This document shows, piece after piece, positions 42,130 through 53,222 of a stretch of DNA of 64,000 nt (within the stretch, counting starts at the first letter, position 1; the number at the start of each line of letters is the position of its first letter). The DNA comes from Phascolarctos cinereus. Its lineage: Eukaryota; Chordata; Mammalia; Diprotodontia; Phascolarctidae. The stretch spans positions 15,007,501-15,071,500 of the forward strand of contig NW_018343984.1 in assembly GCF_002099425.1 (NCBI RefSeq). Reading direction: 5' to 3'. The notes under the pieces are model-generated. The model was not told the origin of the DNA and did no database searches. It saw only the letters and a program-made list of their open reading frames with translations. The position numbers were made by a program, and so were the translations under genes.

Positions 42130-43200
42130 CAGTCATTAATCAGTCAGCTTGTATCAAGCAGCCCTCTGTGCTAGGCACTGTGAGGTGTATTGGAGATACT
42201 AAGACAATGAAATGACATAATTCCTGCCCTTGAGGAGCTTACATTCCTGCATACAAAAAAAAATGTTTGGGAGGGCATGTGCTAGTTATTGAGGGGACCA
42301 TAAATTTGGTTGCTAAGTTCAGCTCCTTTGTTTTACAGGTGTAGAAACGAGGCTTTGGGAGGATAAATGAGTCTCCCAGTGTCCCACTGTTAGTATCTGA
42401 GGTGGTATTTGAACCCTGATCCTATTGTCTCCAGTGTTTTATCCACTATAATGTGCTGCCTCTCAAAGGAATTCAGGAAGGGATTCTAAGAGGTGGGGTT
42501 GAAGAGAGAGCTCCTTCTAGGCATGATGGGTCAACCTGTGAAAAGGCAGGGGGATGGACTGTTTGTGAGGAACAGTAAAAAAAATCAAGTTAGCTGCATA
42601 GATGGTGGGGTGGTGGTGGTGGTAATGACTGGAAAGATAGGTTGGAAACAGGTTTGAAGGGCTTTCACAAGTGCCAAATAAAGGAATTTGTAGTTTATTT
42701 TAGCAGCGAAGGGGAATCTCTGGGGTTGATTTGAGGGAAGGGATGCGGAGGGGAGCCAGGCCTTTAACAGGTCTGGTGAGAAGTCACAAGGACCTGAAGT
42801 GAAGTGATAGCCGTGTGTATAAATGGTGAGAAGGAGCAGTGTGTGAGAGATGCTGACCAGCAGGGCGTGACAAGATTTGGTAACTAGTTAGGTATCTGAG
42901 GTGAAGGAGTGTGAGGAGTTGGGGACAGTGCTGAGGCTGCCATCCTGGCGCCCTTGACGAAAATGTGTTGGTTCAAAAGGAAGGGCAAGTTTTAGAGAAA
43001 ACGTGAATTCTTTGGAGGTGTTAAATTTAAGATATCTATTAGATGGATATGTGACTAGCTCAGGAGAAAAGCTGTGGCTGGAGTCATCTTCACAGACAGA
43101 ACTGATGGAGGTCAGAAAGGACGTTTGCAGGCAGAAGAGGGCCCAGGGCAATGCATTGGGGAGCACCCTGTGTGGGCGATGCACCAGCCAAGCAGACTAA
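42130..43200 (-). mobile_element. L2 LINE, antisense, about 1 kb, carrying a SINE
   Basis: 'CTCTGTGCTAGGCACTGTGA' and 'CCTGCCCTTGAGGAGCTTAC' form the terminus. After the antisense SINE (about 42310-42466) it resumes with 'TTCAGGAAGGGATTCTAAG', 'GGTTGGAAACAGGTTTGAAG' and 'GATATCTATTAGATGGATAT', then reaches 'AGGGCCCAGGGCAATGCATT' (in L2, the RT-proximal GGGGCCCAGGAC region). A (GGT)n run lies at 42602-42623. Confidence 0.7.
42310..42466 (-). mobile_element. SINE, antisense, inside L2
   Basis: 'CCTTTGTTTTACAGGTGTAG', 'AAACGAGGCTTTGGGAGGAT', 'TGGTATTTGAACCCTGATCC' and 'TTTATCCACTATAATGTGCT' are the antisense core and head. A separate L3-tail scrap of the same kind lies at 42075-42129. Confidence 0.65.
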
Positions 43201-43605
43201 AGAGGAGCCTCCAAGTCCGGGAGTCACAAGATCTGAGGCTTAGCAGCTGATCCTGGGAATGTGGAGACCCAAATCCAGGCTGCCAGCGTCTGGTGACACC
43301 AGGACCTGGAAGGGTGCCTGACAACATTGCCTCATCCGGTGGTGATCAAGAAAACACAGACACACACTGCCGGAGCAAAGATAAGTGAATCCTTCAAGTC
43401 AGACAATACTGGACACTCCTGGCGTCGAGGCTTCCCGGGGCGCTAGCCTCTGCAGTGTGAATGGCTACTCACCTTAGGGAGTAATCAGGCTGTCCTGTTA
43501 GCACATATCTAATGACGGTGAAGATGGATTGAATTAGATTGTTCAGGACTTGCCATTTTATTCTCTGATGTTGCTCCTGACAGAATCTTTGCAAATAAAA
43601 ATTTT

Positions 43606-43759
43606 AATTGATCTATTTATTCTAAAGGATGATTCTCTATGAAATGATAACTTCCCAATTAATGTGTTTGGAATTGGCTTATCTTGAGACTATAGATTTT
43701 CTCTTGGCAAGTTATCGAGCAGTGAAAAAAGAAAGAGCCCAACTTCTTTTGAACTCGGG
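43606..43759 (+). repeat. Unassigned 155-bp repeat, inverted pair member B
   Basis: Inverse copy of 41650-41830 about 1.8 kb away. Shared runs include CTAAAGGATGATTCTCT, GAAATGATAACTTCCCAATTAAT and GCAGTGAAAAAAGAAAGAGC. It lies in otherwise single-copy sequence with no abutting SINE or LINE. Confidence 0.8.
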
Positions 43760-43779
43760 GGAGGTAAGGAGAGAGGAAC

Positions 43780-44630
43780 ATTTTGAGCCCTAATATAGAT
43801 ATTTGGAAAACACCGCAAAACTCAGTATTTCAATTATAAGTTGCTGCTTGTGGAAGTGGAAGGAAATTGCTTATCCAATCAGTTATTGTGAAAGTAAAAG
43901 TCCTCCTATAAATTTTCATGAAATTTATAAAACCTTATGACAGCCTTTCATGACAAGCTTTTTAGTATCCTAGGAAGGTTTGGGGAAATGCTTACTGTTT
44001 TCCTTGGAGTGTTTTCCATTACTTTTAAATGTATCACAAACAAGTCACAACAGTCCTTTCTCTTGGGAACAGTGGTGAATTAAGACCAAGGTTTTAGCAT
44101 TGACATGGCCAGCTCAGCTTATTTTTACTGCCAAAATATTCAGTAAGAGACATCTAGCCATGTTATAAGCTATGTGAGCTGCTTAGCTAGTTCAATAAGA
44201 CAGTGCTGCTCAAGTATACAGGGAATCCTTAAATAAAGGGCATTAAAGTAAATAATGCACGCCTAGCATTTAGGAGCCAACTGGGGCTGGTTTGCATAGA
44301 CAAAGATGGCCTGCTTCATGATTGATGGTATCCATTACAGTGGGGTTGTGTTTGTTCTAGACAACAAATCAGTAATTATGTGCACAGTCAAATAATTTAT
44401 AGATTTTAGTTGGTTAGAGTTGTCAGGTAAAGATAAAAATTCTGAATGAGTTGAAATTTTTATTTTATTTTATTGATCTGTTCCATGAAGAAATTATTAA
44501 TTCACATTACTTTTTTTTCCTGCTAACTGTTGTTACTAAGTCATGTTGGCAGGAGATAAAATGAAATTAGAATCACATATAATCAGCTTTCATTTATCCA
44601 AAGATTATCATGAAAATATGATTCTCCCCG
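43780..44630. other. Repeat-free 850-bp block; candidate conserved non-coding DNA
   Basis: No recognisable repeat and no open frame. The block contains a perfect inverted repeat TATAAATTT-TCATG-AAATTTATA (43907-43929). It also has an octamer-like TTTGCAT next to ACAAAG (44291-44305), arranged like a POU-SOX composite site with one extra spacer base. A regulatory role is inference only. Confidence 0.35.
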
Positions 44631-44738
44631 GGTTATGCCCCTTGGTATTCTTGTCAGTAACACTCTCTACATTTTCTCCTTGGCAATTTCATCGCTTCTG
44701 TCTGTGACTTTAGTTGTCATTTCTAATCAAGTGATTCA

Positions 44739-44774
44739 TGTGTGTGCGCATGCGCACACATACATGTATATATT
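44739..44774. repeat. 36-bp alternating purine-pyrimidine run with perfect palindrome
   Basis: TGTGTGCGCATGCGCACACA (44741-44760) is a perfect 20-base palindrome. The strict purine-pyrimidine alternation extends from ATGTG at 44739 through TACATGTATATAT. Such runs are prone to Z-DNA or cruciform formation. Confidence 0.85.
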
Positions 44775-45119
44775 TTTAGACTTTTATATAGATGAATTTA
44801 TGTATGTGAACATAGCCACTCATAGTTCTCCCTAGGGCTCTCTTCACATATTTCTACCCACTTTCACCTGGTGGCTGCCACAGACTCAAAATGTCCAAAA
44901 GTGAATTCATCATCTTCCCCCCAAAATATTCCCTTCTCCTAACTTCTTATTTCCTTTGGTATCACCATTACTTTCTCAGTCACCCAGGTTCAGAACGATG
45001 GTGCCATCTTTGATTCTTCTTTCTCCTTCCCTTCACGCCCTCAGTTGCTAAGTCCCAACGTACAAATCTCTGGAGACCCTCACATTTATTCACTCCTTTT
45101 AATTCCTTCTACTTCCACA

Positions 45120-45440
45120 AACCGCAGAATTTCACAGTTGGAAGGGACGTCAGAAGACATTGATTAAGACATGTAACTGAAGAGAAATCTCGTGCAAGAT
45201 CCTGCAGCGTGGTCATTCATCCCTTGATTGAATGTTATGGTGAACTCAGTACCTCATGAGACAATCAGTTAGTGAACATTTAGAGGCAGCCTGCATCACA
45301 CTTCTGTAGAGCTTTGCTTTCTTTTGGAGGATCCTGGGAAGCTTTCCTTACATAGAATGAAATCTGTCTCCCTGAAATGTTTGTGCACTGTTCCTAGTTC
45401 TTGCCTTTGGAGCAGAGGAGAACAAGTCTAAACCCTGGTT
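45120..45440 (-). mobile_element. L3 (CR1-clade) 3' end inserted in L2
   Basis: 'CAGAATTTCACAGTTGGAAG', 'GTGAACTCAGTACCTCATGA', 'TTCTTGCCTTTGGAGCAGAG' and 'AACAAGTCTAAACCCTGG' follow the antisense L3 terminus. Confidence 0.75.
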
Positions 45441-45569
45441 TGGGTTCCTTTATCTCTTCCCATTTAGGCTGCTGTAATGTCCTCTGCTCACTGGTCTCCT
45501 TGCCTCACCCTATGAGCTCTCCAGTCCATCCTTTATAAGAGTGTAATCGTGTCCTTCCTAATTTACTCC

Positions 45570-45755
45570 AGGAGTTCTTAAGCTTTATTGGGTCTTAGAC
45601 CCCTTTGACCTGTGGAAACCCTTTTCAGAATAATACTTGAAGTACGTCAAGGAAACTAATTATATTGAAATAAAGATGTACTGATTTTTTTTTCCCATCC
45701 AAATTCACAAGACCTTTCTACTCCTCCTCAAGTTTATTCAGGGATCCCAAGTTAA
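45570..45755 (+). mobile_element. hAT-type MITE inserted in L2
   Basis: It begins 'GGAGTTCTTAAGCTTTATTG', passes 'CCCTTTTCAGAATAATACTT' and 'GGAAACTAATTATATTGAAA', and ends near 'CCCAAGTTAAGATCCTG'. The ends are inverted relative to each other (GGRGTTCTTAA / TTAAGAWCCTG), as in the element at 52836-53028. Confidence 0.75.
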
Positions 45756-46439
45756 GATCCTGTGCTCTGCTCAGACGTTTCCAGTGATTCTTTGTTTCTT
45801 CCTGAATTAAATCCTGTCCCTGGCATTCAAGGCTATCTACTATTTAATCCAATCTTTATTTCCAAACTTAATGCAATCTATTCACCTTCCTGACATGCCA
45901 TACATTCCTGAGGAATTTAAACTCTCTCTTTCCATCTTTGTTCATATCACCTGCCTCCTTATACTAGTGGATCTCAATGAACAGTTCTCCATCTCTTAAA
46001 ATGCATCCCTTCAGGAACAGAACCAGGTGCCACCCACTTTGTGAAGACTTCCTTGTCCATTCCTTCCCCTCAGATTTCTCTTAGTTCTGTTTCTGGATTT
46101 TACTTTTCATTTAGCTGGCTTTCCCTGGGTCATAGTTGTTTGTGTATTGGCCTTCTTCCCAGTAGATTGTGAGCTGGTTGAGCTCAGGACCTATGTCTTA
46201 TCAATATTTCTCCCCCTAGTTCAATGCCAGTACAAAGTAAGTACTTCACTCACGTTTGTCCAACTGGATTAAATATTGAATGATCTAAAGTATGTTGTAA
46301 GATGTCAGATTCAGAGCTAGAAGCTAGATTAGGGGCTAAAATAGACCATTCCCTTCGTTTTACAGATCTTCAAGGCCCTGTTCAATCAGACAACGAGGAT
46401 TTATTAATTGCCCACCATGTGCCAGCTGTTCATATTATT

Positions 46440-46565
46440 GGCTTAATTAGGCCCTCTTGAGTAAGTCATTTAGCTTCTCTGGGAATCATTTTCTTCATTT
46501 GTAAAATAGGAAGTTGGAAGAGATGAACTACAAAGCTCTTCCAGCTCGAATCGGTGATTCTATCT
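46440..46565 (+). mobile_element. CORE-SINE 3' part with L3-type tail
   Basis: 'TGAGTAAGTCATTTAGCTTC', 'CATTTTCTTCATTTGTAAAA' and 'GAGATGAACTACAAAGCTCTTCCAGC' give core and tail. The head is missing. Antisense tail and L2-terminus scraps occupy 46300-46435. Confidence 0.65.
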
Positions 46566-46569
46566 GTCA

Positions 46570-48980
46570 TTCAACCCCTTGACATGTGACTCATTGGTGG
46601 CCCATTTGGATTTTTAATATGATGGCATTTATGAATATTATCCACATTTGTTGTGCAGATATATAAGAAGTCTAATTCTTTGTAGGTTTCTTGTGGGTTT
46701 TTTCTTTAATTTCTCAATTACCATGTCAGATAAGGAGAAAGCAAGGTTATTTTGTAGTTAAAAGAAGTGGACCTACAGATCCTAACTAATGAAGCATTTT
46801 TGAGGGTATCTTGCCTCAGAAATAAAAACTGTATGATGGAGAGTGCGTGTGTGCGTGCGTGTGTCTTATCTAATAAGTTCTATGGAGTGAGAAAATCATG
46901 AAGGCAAAATGAAGACAACTTAAACATCGAACGGCCGCCACATGGAAAAAAAATTAGATTTATTCTCCTTGGTCCCAGAAGGCAGAACCAGTAGCAGGAA
47001 TTGAAGATGCAGAGGCAGGTTGGATGGTTTTTTTTTTTTTAATAAGGAAATATTTAACAATAGTATACTCATAGTGGTATTAATATCCTTGGAGGTCATC
47101 AAATGGATGCAGAATGATAGTGGTTAGAAATGTTGTAGAGGTGATTCCTGCTCAGGTGTGGGTTGATATAATAGACAACTTTCTCTTTCCAGCCCAGATT
47201 CGGTGACTCAGATGGTATTGGGAAGCTGGACAATATTTTTTCTCTGTTTTAGAGGGGAAAAAACCTTCATTATTTAATTTGAAATATTGTGATTGCCTAG
47301 AAATAAAGTCATGGTAGTATTCTAGCATGAGTATAATACTTTCCATGACCAAATATAGATTCCAGTTACTCTGATAATCAGAAATTCTCTGTACTTAAGG
47401 AAAATGTTCTAGCCTCTGACACATAGGAGATACTGAATAAAGTGGCGCTTGCTGATTGATTCTAAGTGAAAACTGCATCTATTTGTGAAATATCCTGTTG
47501 AAACCCAAAGAAATGGATAATATTTAGGATTTAGGTTTTGCATCTTTATATTAACTAGTCTATGTATCTTAGCCATCATGACCCTGTTTATAGGGTTCAG
47601 ACAGTCAGATGCCAGAGGGGTTTGCTGGTGACAGTAGAGGGCAGCAGAGACTGTACTGGGGCACCAGATTGCTATTCAGTTTACCTTAGGGAAAAGAGTA
47701 GGGTACTCACTGCACCTCTGGGGAAGGCAGGAGAGATGTGCAAGGCACAGGCAAAGGGATGGATCTGAAACCAAGGTCCACAGATGGAGTATAGGTTGGA
47801 TAAAGACAAGAGATAAATAGCCAGGCAAATAACTAGAATCAAGTCAGCCATGAAGAGGAACACAGTAGCAGGTCATTTAGAACTTAGAAGGATCTCCAGT
47901 GGGGAGAGGCTGGTGGTGACCTTGCCACCTCTCATCTTTAAAATGGCACTTATGTGGCAGCCTTTGATAGCTGGTTAAGACCCAGATTGGTGGATGGTGT
48001 GTAGATTAGAATCTCTCTGAGGACAGGCATTTATGTTGGTTCTATCTCTTGTACGACACAGATCTCAGGGTGGGTTGGATATTTTATAAGTGTTTCATGC
48101 TGATAAATCCACTGTTTGTCCCACTGCACCATTCTGAGGGAATAACACTGAATTTGCCTGCTTTATATTTTCGATGTTTTTGGCTGTTTTCAAGTGCACA
48201 TGGAAAGACGTATACATCATGTGTAGGGAACCTCCCAATTAAGAGAGGCCACTTACCTAATTTGTGGCTTTCTTTGTTTTGCTTGTGGTTTAGGCTACTT
48301 GCAGTTCAGTTGGGATTATGGGTAATTTTTGTTACAGGATACTTATCAGAATGTTACAAACCCTTGAGCATAAGGATATTTAAAGAGTATGGAAACCATA
48401 AATAGTTAGACCTATGTATTTTATAACCTCTTTTTATTAGGTTGCTAGGAAAAAAAATAGCTGTGTCTAATAAAGCTATGGTAAACCCAATTACTCTCTT
48501 GTACATTTCATCCTTCCTCTACCTTCAAATATTTCATCTGCAAATGCTTCCTAGGTTGGTTGAAAAATAGCTGTATATAGTAGAGATAGAATAAAACCAG
48601 TGAATTTTCCTCTTGTATGCCATCTCCCTCCAAAGGGAAAAAGTGCCCTTAAGTCATTTATCATTCTCCGTAGGAATTGACAGTGTTTACCCTGGAGTGT
48701 TGAGCTGTGGAGGGAAATTAAGATGCTTTGTTTTAAGTACTAGCATGCTAGAGACTTTTAAAATGTGTTTTATTGATGCTTTTTGTTTTTAAAACATTAG
48801 TCATTTCATACGTATCTTCCAGATTGAAACCACCTTTGTGACAAAGAAAAAGAATTAAGTAAAAACATCTGCTGTGGAGCCCACACCTGACAGTATGGGC
48901 AGTCTTCTGCCCTGGCAGTCTCCCACGTAGTCTCTTACATAGTGAATTGGGTTGGGGAGAGGTATGTTTCATTATCCTTT
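46570..48980. other. 2.4 kb mostly single-copy DNA, no gene
   Basis: L2-terminus scraps lie at 47408-47460 (CTGACACATAGGAGATACTG AATAAA-like) and 48003-48050. The 118-codon plus frame at 48049-48405 has no family resemblance and no supporting splice or promoter context. Confidence 0.5.
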
Positions 48981-48989
48981 CTTGCACTT

Positions 48990-49310
48990 TGGTTGGTTTT
49001 TCAATTACTTGTAATTCCACTTTTTTTTTTCCATTTACCCTCTTGCAGTCATTCTGTGGAGTTCTCTTGGATTTGCTTCTTTGACTCTTGGCCCATTTAT
49101 GTCTTCTCATGTTTCTCAGAATTCTTCTCATTTGTTAATTCATCTGCCATAGGTTTTGTCAGTCATTCCCCATTGTGTGAGAGCTTACTCTGTTTCCAGT
49201 TCTTTGCAACTTCAAAGACTTCTGTTTTGAATATTTTGGTATATATTAGACTTCTTTTTCTATCTTCGACTAAAATGATCTCAAGTTTTTTTGAATGAAC
49301 ACTCTATCAG
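48990..49310 (-). mobile_element. Diverged L1-family fragment (ORF2 3' part)
   Basis: 'GTCTTCTCATGTTTCTCAGA', 'ATTCTTCTCATTTGTTAATT', 'GTCATTCCCCATTGTGTGAG', 'CTGTTTCCAGTTCTTTGCAA' and 'TATTTTGGTATATATTAGAC' follow the antisense order of the L1 ORF2 C-terminal region. They run parallel to 34330-34520 in the larger L1. The 127-codon minus frame here is part of this fossil. Confidence 0.6.
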
Positions 49311-49499
49311 TAAAATATTTTTGAGTATACACATTCAGTATGTCTATATTCACTTATTTATAAATTAAATAATGTACTACTGTGTTTAGTAATCATACAC
49401 ATTATAAAACTTACACAAAAATTGAAATTTCAAAAAGATGTATACTATTAATTAATATGATTTAATTAATATTATTAAAGTAAGTAATATTTAACTTTG

Positions 49500-49905
49500 A
49501 AGCTGAGACAGTGCCAATGGACTGTATTGGATTAAGGAGTGACACAGTTGGACTCATGCTTTAGAATAACCACCTTGGCAGCTGTGTGGAAAGTAGATTG
49601 GGAAGGGAGGAAACTTGAGAGAAAGAGACCAATTAGGAAGCTCCTTGCAGCCTCCTAGGAGAGGTGATGAGGGCTGGGACTTAGACCCGGCACTGGAGGA
49701 GTAAAGAGAAGATACTAGATGTGACGTTGTAGAGGTTGAAGTGACAAGATTTGACAGTGGGTTGGATGTGTGGGGTAGGGGAGATGACCCTGAAGTGGTG
49801 AATCTGGGTGGCTGGAAGGACTGATGCCCTGGAGAGCCACAGTAAAAGTAGGAAGCGGGGTTGGGCTTGAGGGCAAAGCTAGTGGAATGAGCTCAGCAGT
49901 CAAAA
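49500..49905 (-). mobile_element. L2 fragment, antisense
   Basis: 'GATTAAGGAGTGACACAGTT', 'GAATAACCACCTTGGCAGCT', 'GAAGCTCCTTGCAGCCTCCT' and 'GATTTGACAGTGGGTTGGAT' follow the antisense L2 ORF2. Confidence 0.78.
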
Positions 49906-50879
49906 TCACCAGCCACTCATGCCTGCTTGTTCTGTGCCAGCCAAACGAAAACAGAAAGTCTGGGCTCCTCCCGGCCTTTGCCCCAGAGCTATGGTAGCTT
50001 CATAGCAGAGGAGGAGGGCAGGGTGAGGGAATGTTCCAGGGTAAGGACAGATGTGGTCACGTTGAAGACGGACCTCACGATTGGTGTTTTGGGCAGGGTG
50101 AGATACAGCTCATCTCTCTGCCTTCCAGTGGGTTGACTGTTGGAGTTATACTATGACTGGCCTCTACCTTGGAAACCAGTATTCTAAATAAGTTCACCTT
50201 TACCTTTTTTTTGTGCTGTATTTAATAGGTATTAATAATTTTAAAGGAATTTTGCTATTTAAGATTTTTATTGTTGTTAAGAGTTTTGTTTTGTTTTGTT
50301 TTGAACCATGGAATGAGTTTACAGCCAAAATTATGTCACAGGCCTGTGACTATATAATAATATGTATGTAATAATATGTAAATAATATGAGGGTATGACT
50401 ATGAGGAAAACAATTTTGAATAAGGCACATCAGGTCATATGCTGTTTCTACTTTTAATTCTTATCAGTTTTTAATATAGCAGTCCCTCAAAGCCTACTCT
50501 TTTCCTTTCTTCTACCCCACCTCACCCCCATACAGAGCTTCCCTGGAAGATGACAGCCCTAGGTCCAGTGTACTGTGTGGTGGATTTGTACTCTTAAAAC
50601 TAATTCATGAGTTCGTGAGTCCCCATTGGTGAATTCACCCTTAAAAGTCATAATAGTTAACAAAACTCAAAGCAGAGGTCTTTACCAGAATGGATAGTAT
50701 GAGCAGTAGTAACAAAGCATTCTAGAAACCTCGAGTGCACCCTCTTACAAATACATGCAACACCTATGAGAAGAATGGGCACCCACATAGAATGTGGGTA
50801 GAGACCAAACCTGGCCAAAGCATCTCCCACCTCTGGTACTTTAGGGCCTTTCTTGAGCCTTTCTTGCTAATGATTTAAA

Positions 50880-51510
50880 TCAATTTGTTTTAATTAAATT
50901 CACTATATGTTAAACTTCAGTCATTCCAAGACAGTTGATTCAAAATATTCTTCAGGGCAACCAGAACTTAGGTGACATGTCTGTAAAATAGTTAGAACCG
51001 ATCCACAAACCATACATGCCACTCAGGGCCATCATTTTGTAGTCACACCTCGTGTCCCAGGACCAAAACAAATACATGACTCGTTAAAAGGTTGAGTCCA
51101 TTAGTACATGGCTCAACTTCAGAAGGAGAAAATTAAATTGTACCCAGCACTTAAGCCAGAATGAAGACTGATGGCTCATGCCGTACTTTGACAAAGCATT
51201 TATACCATGTAATGTTTTGAAATAGCAGCTGAGCCACAGTTGACATGTGAATGCCTTATTTAATTGAATTTACACTGCTCTGTTATCCTAAAGCTGCAAA
51301 ACACTTCTTCAGTGAACTTCCCAAAAGCAATGACAAATAACCGTTTAGCCTAGCTCATAAATTAGTGTTTTGACATTCCCTTTGAAGAAGATATATAGGT
51401 GAATTTAATAGGCTTAAAATGCAGAATGAAGTCCATAGTGTTCGGAAGCAAATTAATGAGTGTTTATATTTAACTGCAAGTATTTTTAGAGTCATTGTAT
51501 TATTTTCGAT
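50880..51510. other. Repeat-free 630-bp block; candidate conserved non-coding DNA
   Basis: No recognisable repeat, no open frame and no low-complexity runs, between L2 copies on both sides. Several TAATT homeodomain-type words occur. Only an interspecies comparison could support conservation. Confidence 0.3.
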
Positions 51511-51739
51511 AGACAGCTCACCTCTGTCAGGAGGATGTGGGTTCAGGGCCCATCTCCCCAGGCATGTTATTTAACCTCTAAGGGTCCAAGTCCAAGTCTC
51601 TAGGACTATAAGTGACTTACCCATTGCGGATCTGCATTGGTTAAGGGAGTTTCCTTAAAGTGAAATTCTTGACCCTAATGAAATCACTGCTCTGGACCTT
51701 TCACACTCTAACATATAGAAAAATAACTTTACAAAGATC

Positions 51740-51902
51740 CATATCAGTCAGTCAGCAAGGGTTTAAGTTCCTTCTGTATGCCAGGCACTGTGCTAGGCCT
51801 GTAGATACAACCTAGACATTAAAGTCACTGCCCTCAAAGAGCTTATAGTCTAATGGGTGAGAGTGTCACATGCTCTCTCTCTCCCACTCTGTCTCTCTCT
51901 GT

Positions 51903-51934
<32 letters not shown>

Positions 51935-51953
51935 CTCTCTCTCTCTCTCTTCA

Positions 51954-51992
<39 letters not shown>

Positions 51993-52270
51993 GCACGCAC
52001 AAACATGTGCACACACCCAGCACATACAAGGTGACTTTGGAGGGAAAGGAGCCATTAGGATCTGGGGAGACCAGGAAAGACCTCATGTAGAAAGTGGCGT
52101 TTGCACTGAGCCTTAAAGGAAACTGGGGGTCGCAAAAAGCAGAAGTGAGGAGAGACAGCATCCCAGGCATGGGGTACAGCAAATGCAAAGACATGGAAAT
52201 GGGAGATGGCATATGGTATGTGGAGAAAATCCCTCCATAGCTTGGCATGTAGAGAGAATTTAGAATTGGA
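51740..52270 (-). mobile_element. L2 3' end, antisense, split by a microsatellite
   Basis: 'GTATGCCAGGCACTGTGCTA', 'CACTGCCCTCAAAGAGCTTA' and 'GTCTAATGGGTGAGAG' form the terminus. Beyond the microsatellite come 'TTTGCACTGAGCCTTAAAGG', 'GCATCCCAGGCATGGGGTAC' and 'CAAATGCAAAGACATGGAAA'. Confidence 0.82.
51872..52016. repeat. Compound microsatellite (CT)n-(GT)n-(CT)n-(AC)n
   Basis: About 145 bp. (CT)n blocks separate a pure (GT)14-15 block near 51906-51934 from an (AC)n block near 51952-51989, so the GT and AC blocks can pair as hairpin arms. It produces the 132-, 87- and 77-codon frames overlapping here, all artefacts. Confidence 0.93.
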
Positions 52271-52835
52271 GAAGAACGACATCCCTTTCAATGCTTAGGC
52301 CAGATACGCTCTGATAGTTAGGGGCCCCATGAACTTATCACATGGATACTTCTTCCATCAATCCAGACTGCAACTCCTCTCTGATTCAGGAGGTGGCCTT
52401 TGAAAGTTGACCAAAAGTAACTCCATAGCCCACCTGGTGATGTGCCTCTCTTGTGCTCCAGCAGTTGAACCCAGACCCATACTTGAAGCTCTTTCAACTT
52501 GGTGAAATTACACCAGTTTTAGAAATCCCAAATCATTCTCATGCTAAGAGGAGGCATCGAAGTGGGACTTGAGTAAAGAATTAGTCAAAATAGAGAGATA
52601 AAATTCAAGTAAGGAAAAGTGGTAGTAATGTAAAATTTTAATTATGTGTTAATTATACACATTCAGATGCAAGAAAATAGGGGATATGTATGAAAAGGCA
52701 AACTATTTTAACCTTAAGTTTATGCTGGTGTCCTTCTGTTCTGGAATTTAATATGTAAGAATATTTTTATGAACAGAATCCTATGCATAGGTTGCAAAAT
52801 TATTTTCCTACCACCTCTTGAAAATGTGCAGAGTA

Positions 52836-53028
52836 GGGGTTCTTAACATGAAGTCCATGCCTTTTAAAAAATATTGTAATAACTATATTTTAGTATGATT
52901 GGTTTCCTTTGTAATCCTATGTATTTTATTTTATGAATTAAAAAAAATATTCTTCTGAGAAGTGGTACATGTATTTCATCAGACTGCGGGGGCAAGGTCT
53001 ATGACACAAAAAAGGCTAAGAACACTTG
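52836..53028 (+). mobile_element. hAT-type MITE, near complete
   Basis: It starts AGGGGTTCTTAACATG and ends AAAAAAGGCTAAGAACAC, so the termini are inverted copies (GGGTTCTTAAC / GGCTAAGAACAC). It contains 'GATTGGTTTCCTTTGTAATC', 'CCTATGTATTTTATTTTATG' and 'TATTCTTCTGAGAAGTGG'. About 190 bp, no coding sequence. A clean 8-bp target duplication was not found by eye. Confidence 0.8.
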
Positions 53029-53222
53029 GTAAAAGGAGGAGAGGAAAGAGCAGAAATGCAATGGACCCTGCGAGAGAAGAGCGAGTGCGGTGTTTTATAA
53101 CCATGCACATGAGGTCTCTGCTGCAAAGCTCCAAAGCGGCCTCTATTATTAATACCTACATTCGGGTGTACTTCTTTTAGTTACATTAATGGGAGTGTTG
53201 CTTACATCGGTAATCTTAAAAT

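Larger units (their letters stand above)
44830..46260 (+). mobile_element. L2 LINE (ORF2 C-terminus to 3' end), twice interrupted
   Basis: 'CTCAAAATGTCCAAAAGTGA', 'ATTCATCATCTTCCCCCCAA' and 'TCTTTGATTCTTCTTTCTCC' match L2 NMSKTELLIF...DSS coding text. After the L3 piece (45120-45440) come 'GGCTGCTGTAATGTCCTCTG' and 'GTCTCCTTGCCTCACCCTAT'. After the hAT piece (45570-45755) come 'TGGCATTCAAGGCTATCTAC' and the terminus 'GTAGATTGTGAGCTGGTTGA...CAAAGTAAGTACTTCACTC'. The order makes both insertions younger than the L2. Confidence 0.82.

Noticed and set aside
48049-48405. 118-codon plus frame rich in aromatic residues
   Set aside because: No family resemblance, and the composition is that expected of T-rich DNA. 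No promoter, splice or polyadenylation context.
48748-49131. 127-codon basic minus-strand frame
   Set aside because: It overlaps a decayed L1 fragment; the lysine/arginine richness reflects A-rich L1 sense-strand text.
49435-49490. ATTAAT-rich palindrome
   Set aside because: Simple A/T-rich composition explains it.
51850-52248. 132-codon minus frame and overlapping plus frames
   Set aside because: They are translations of the compound microsatellite and L2.
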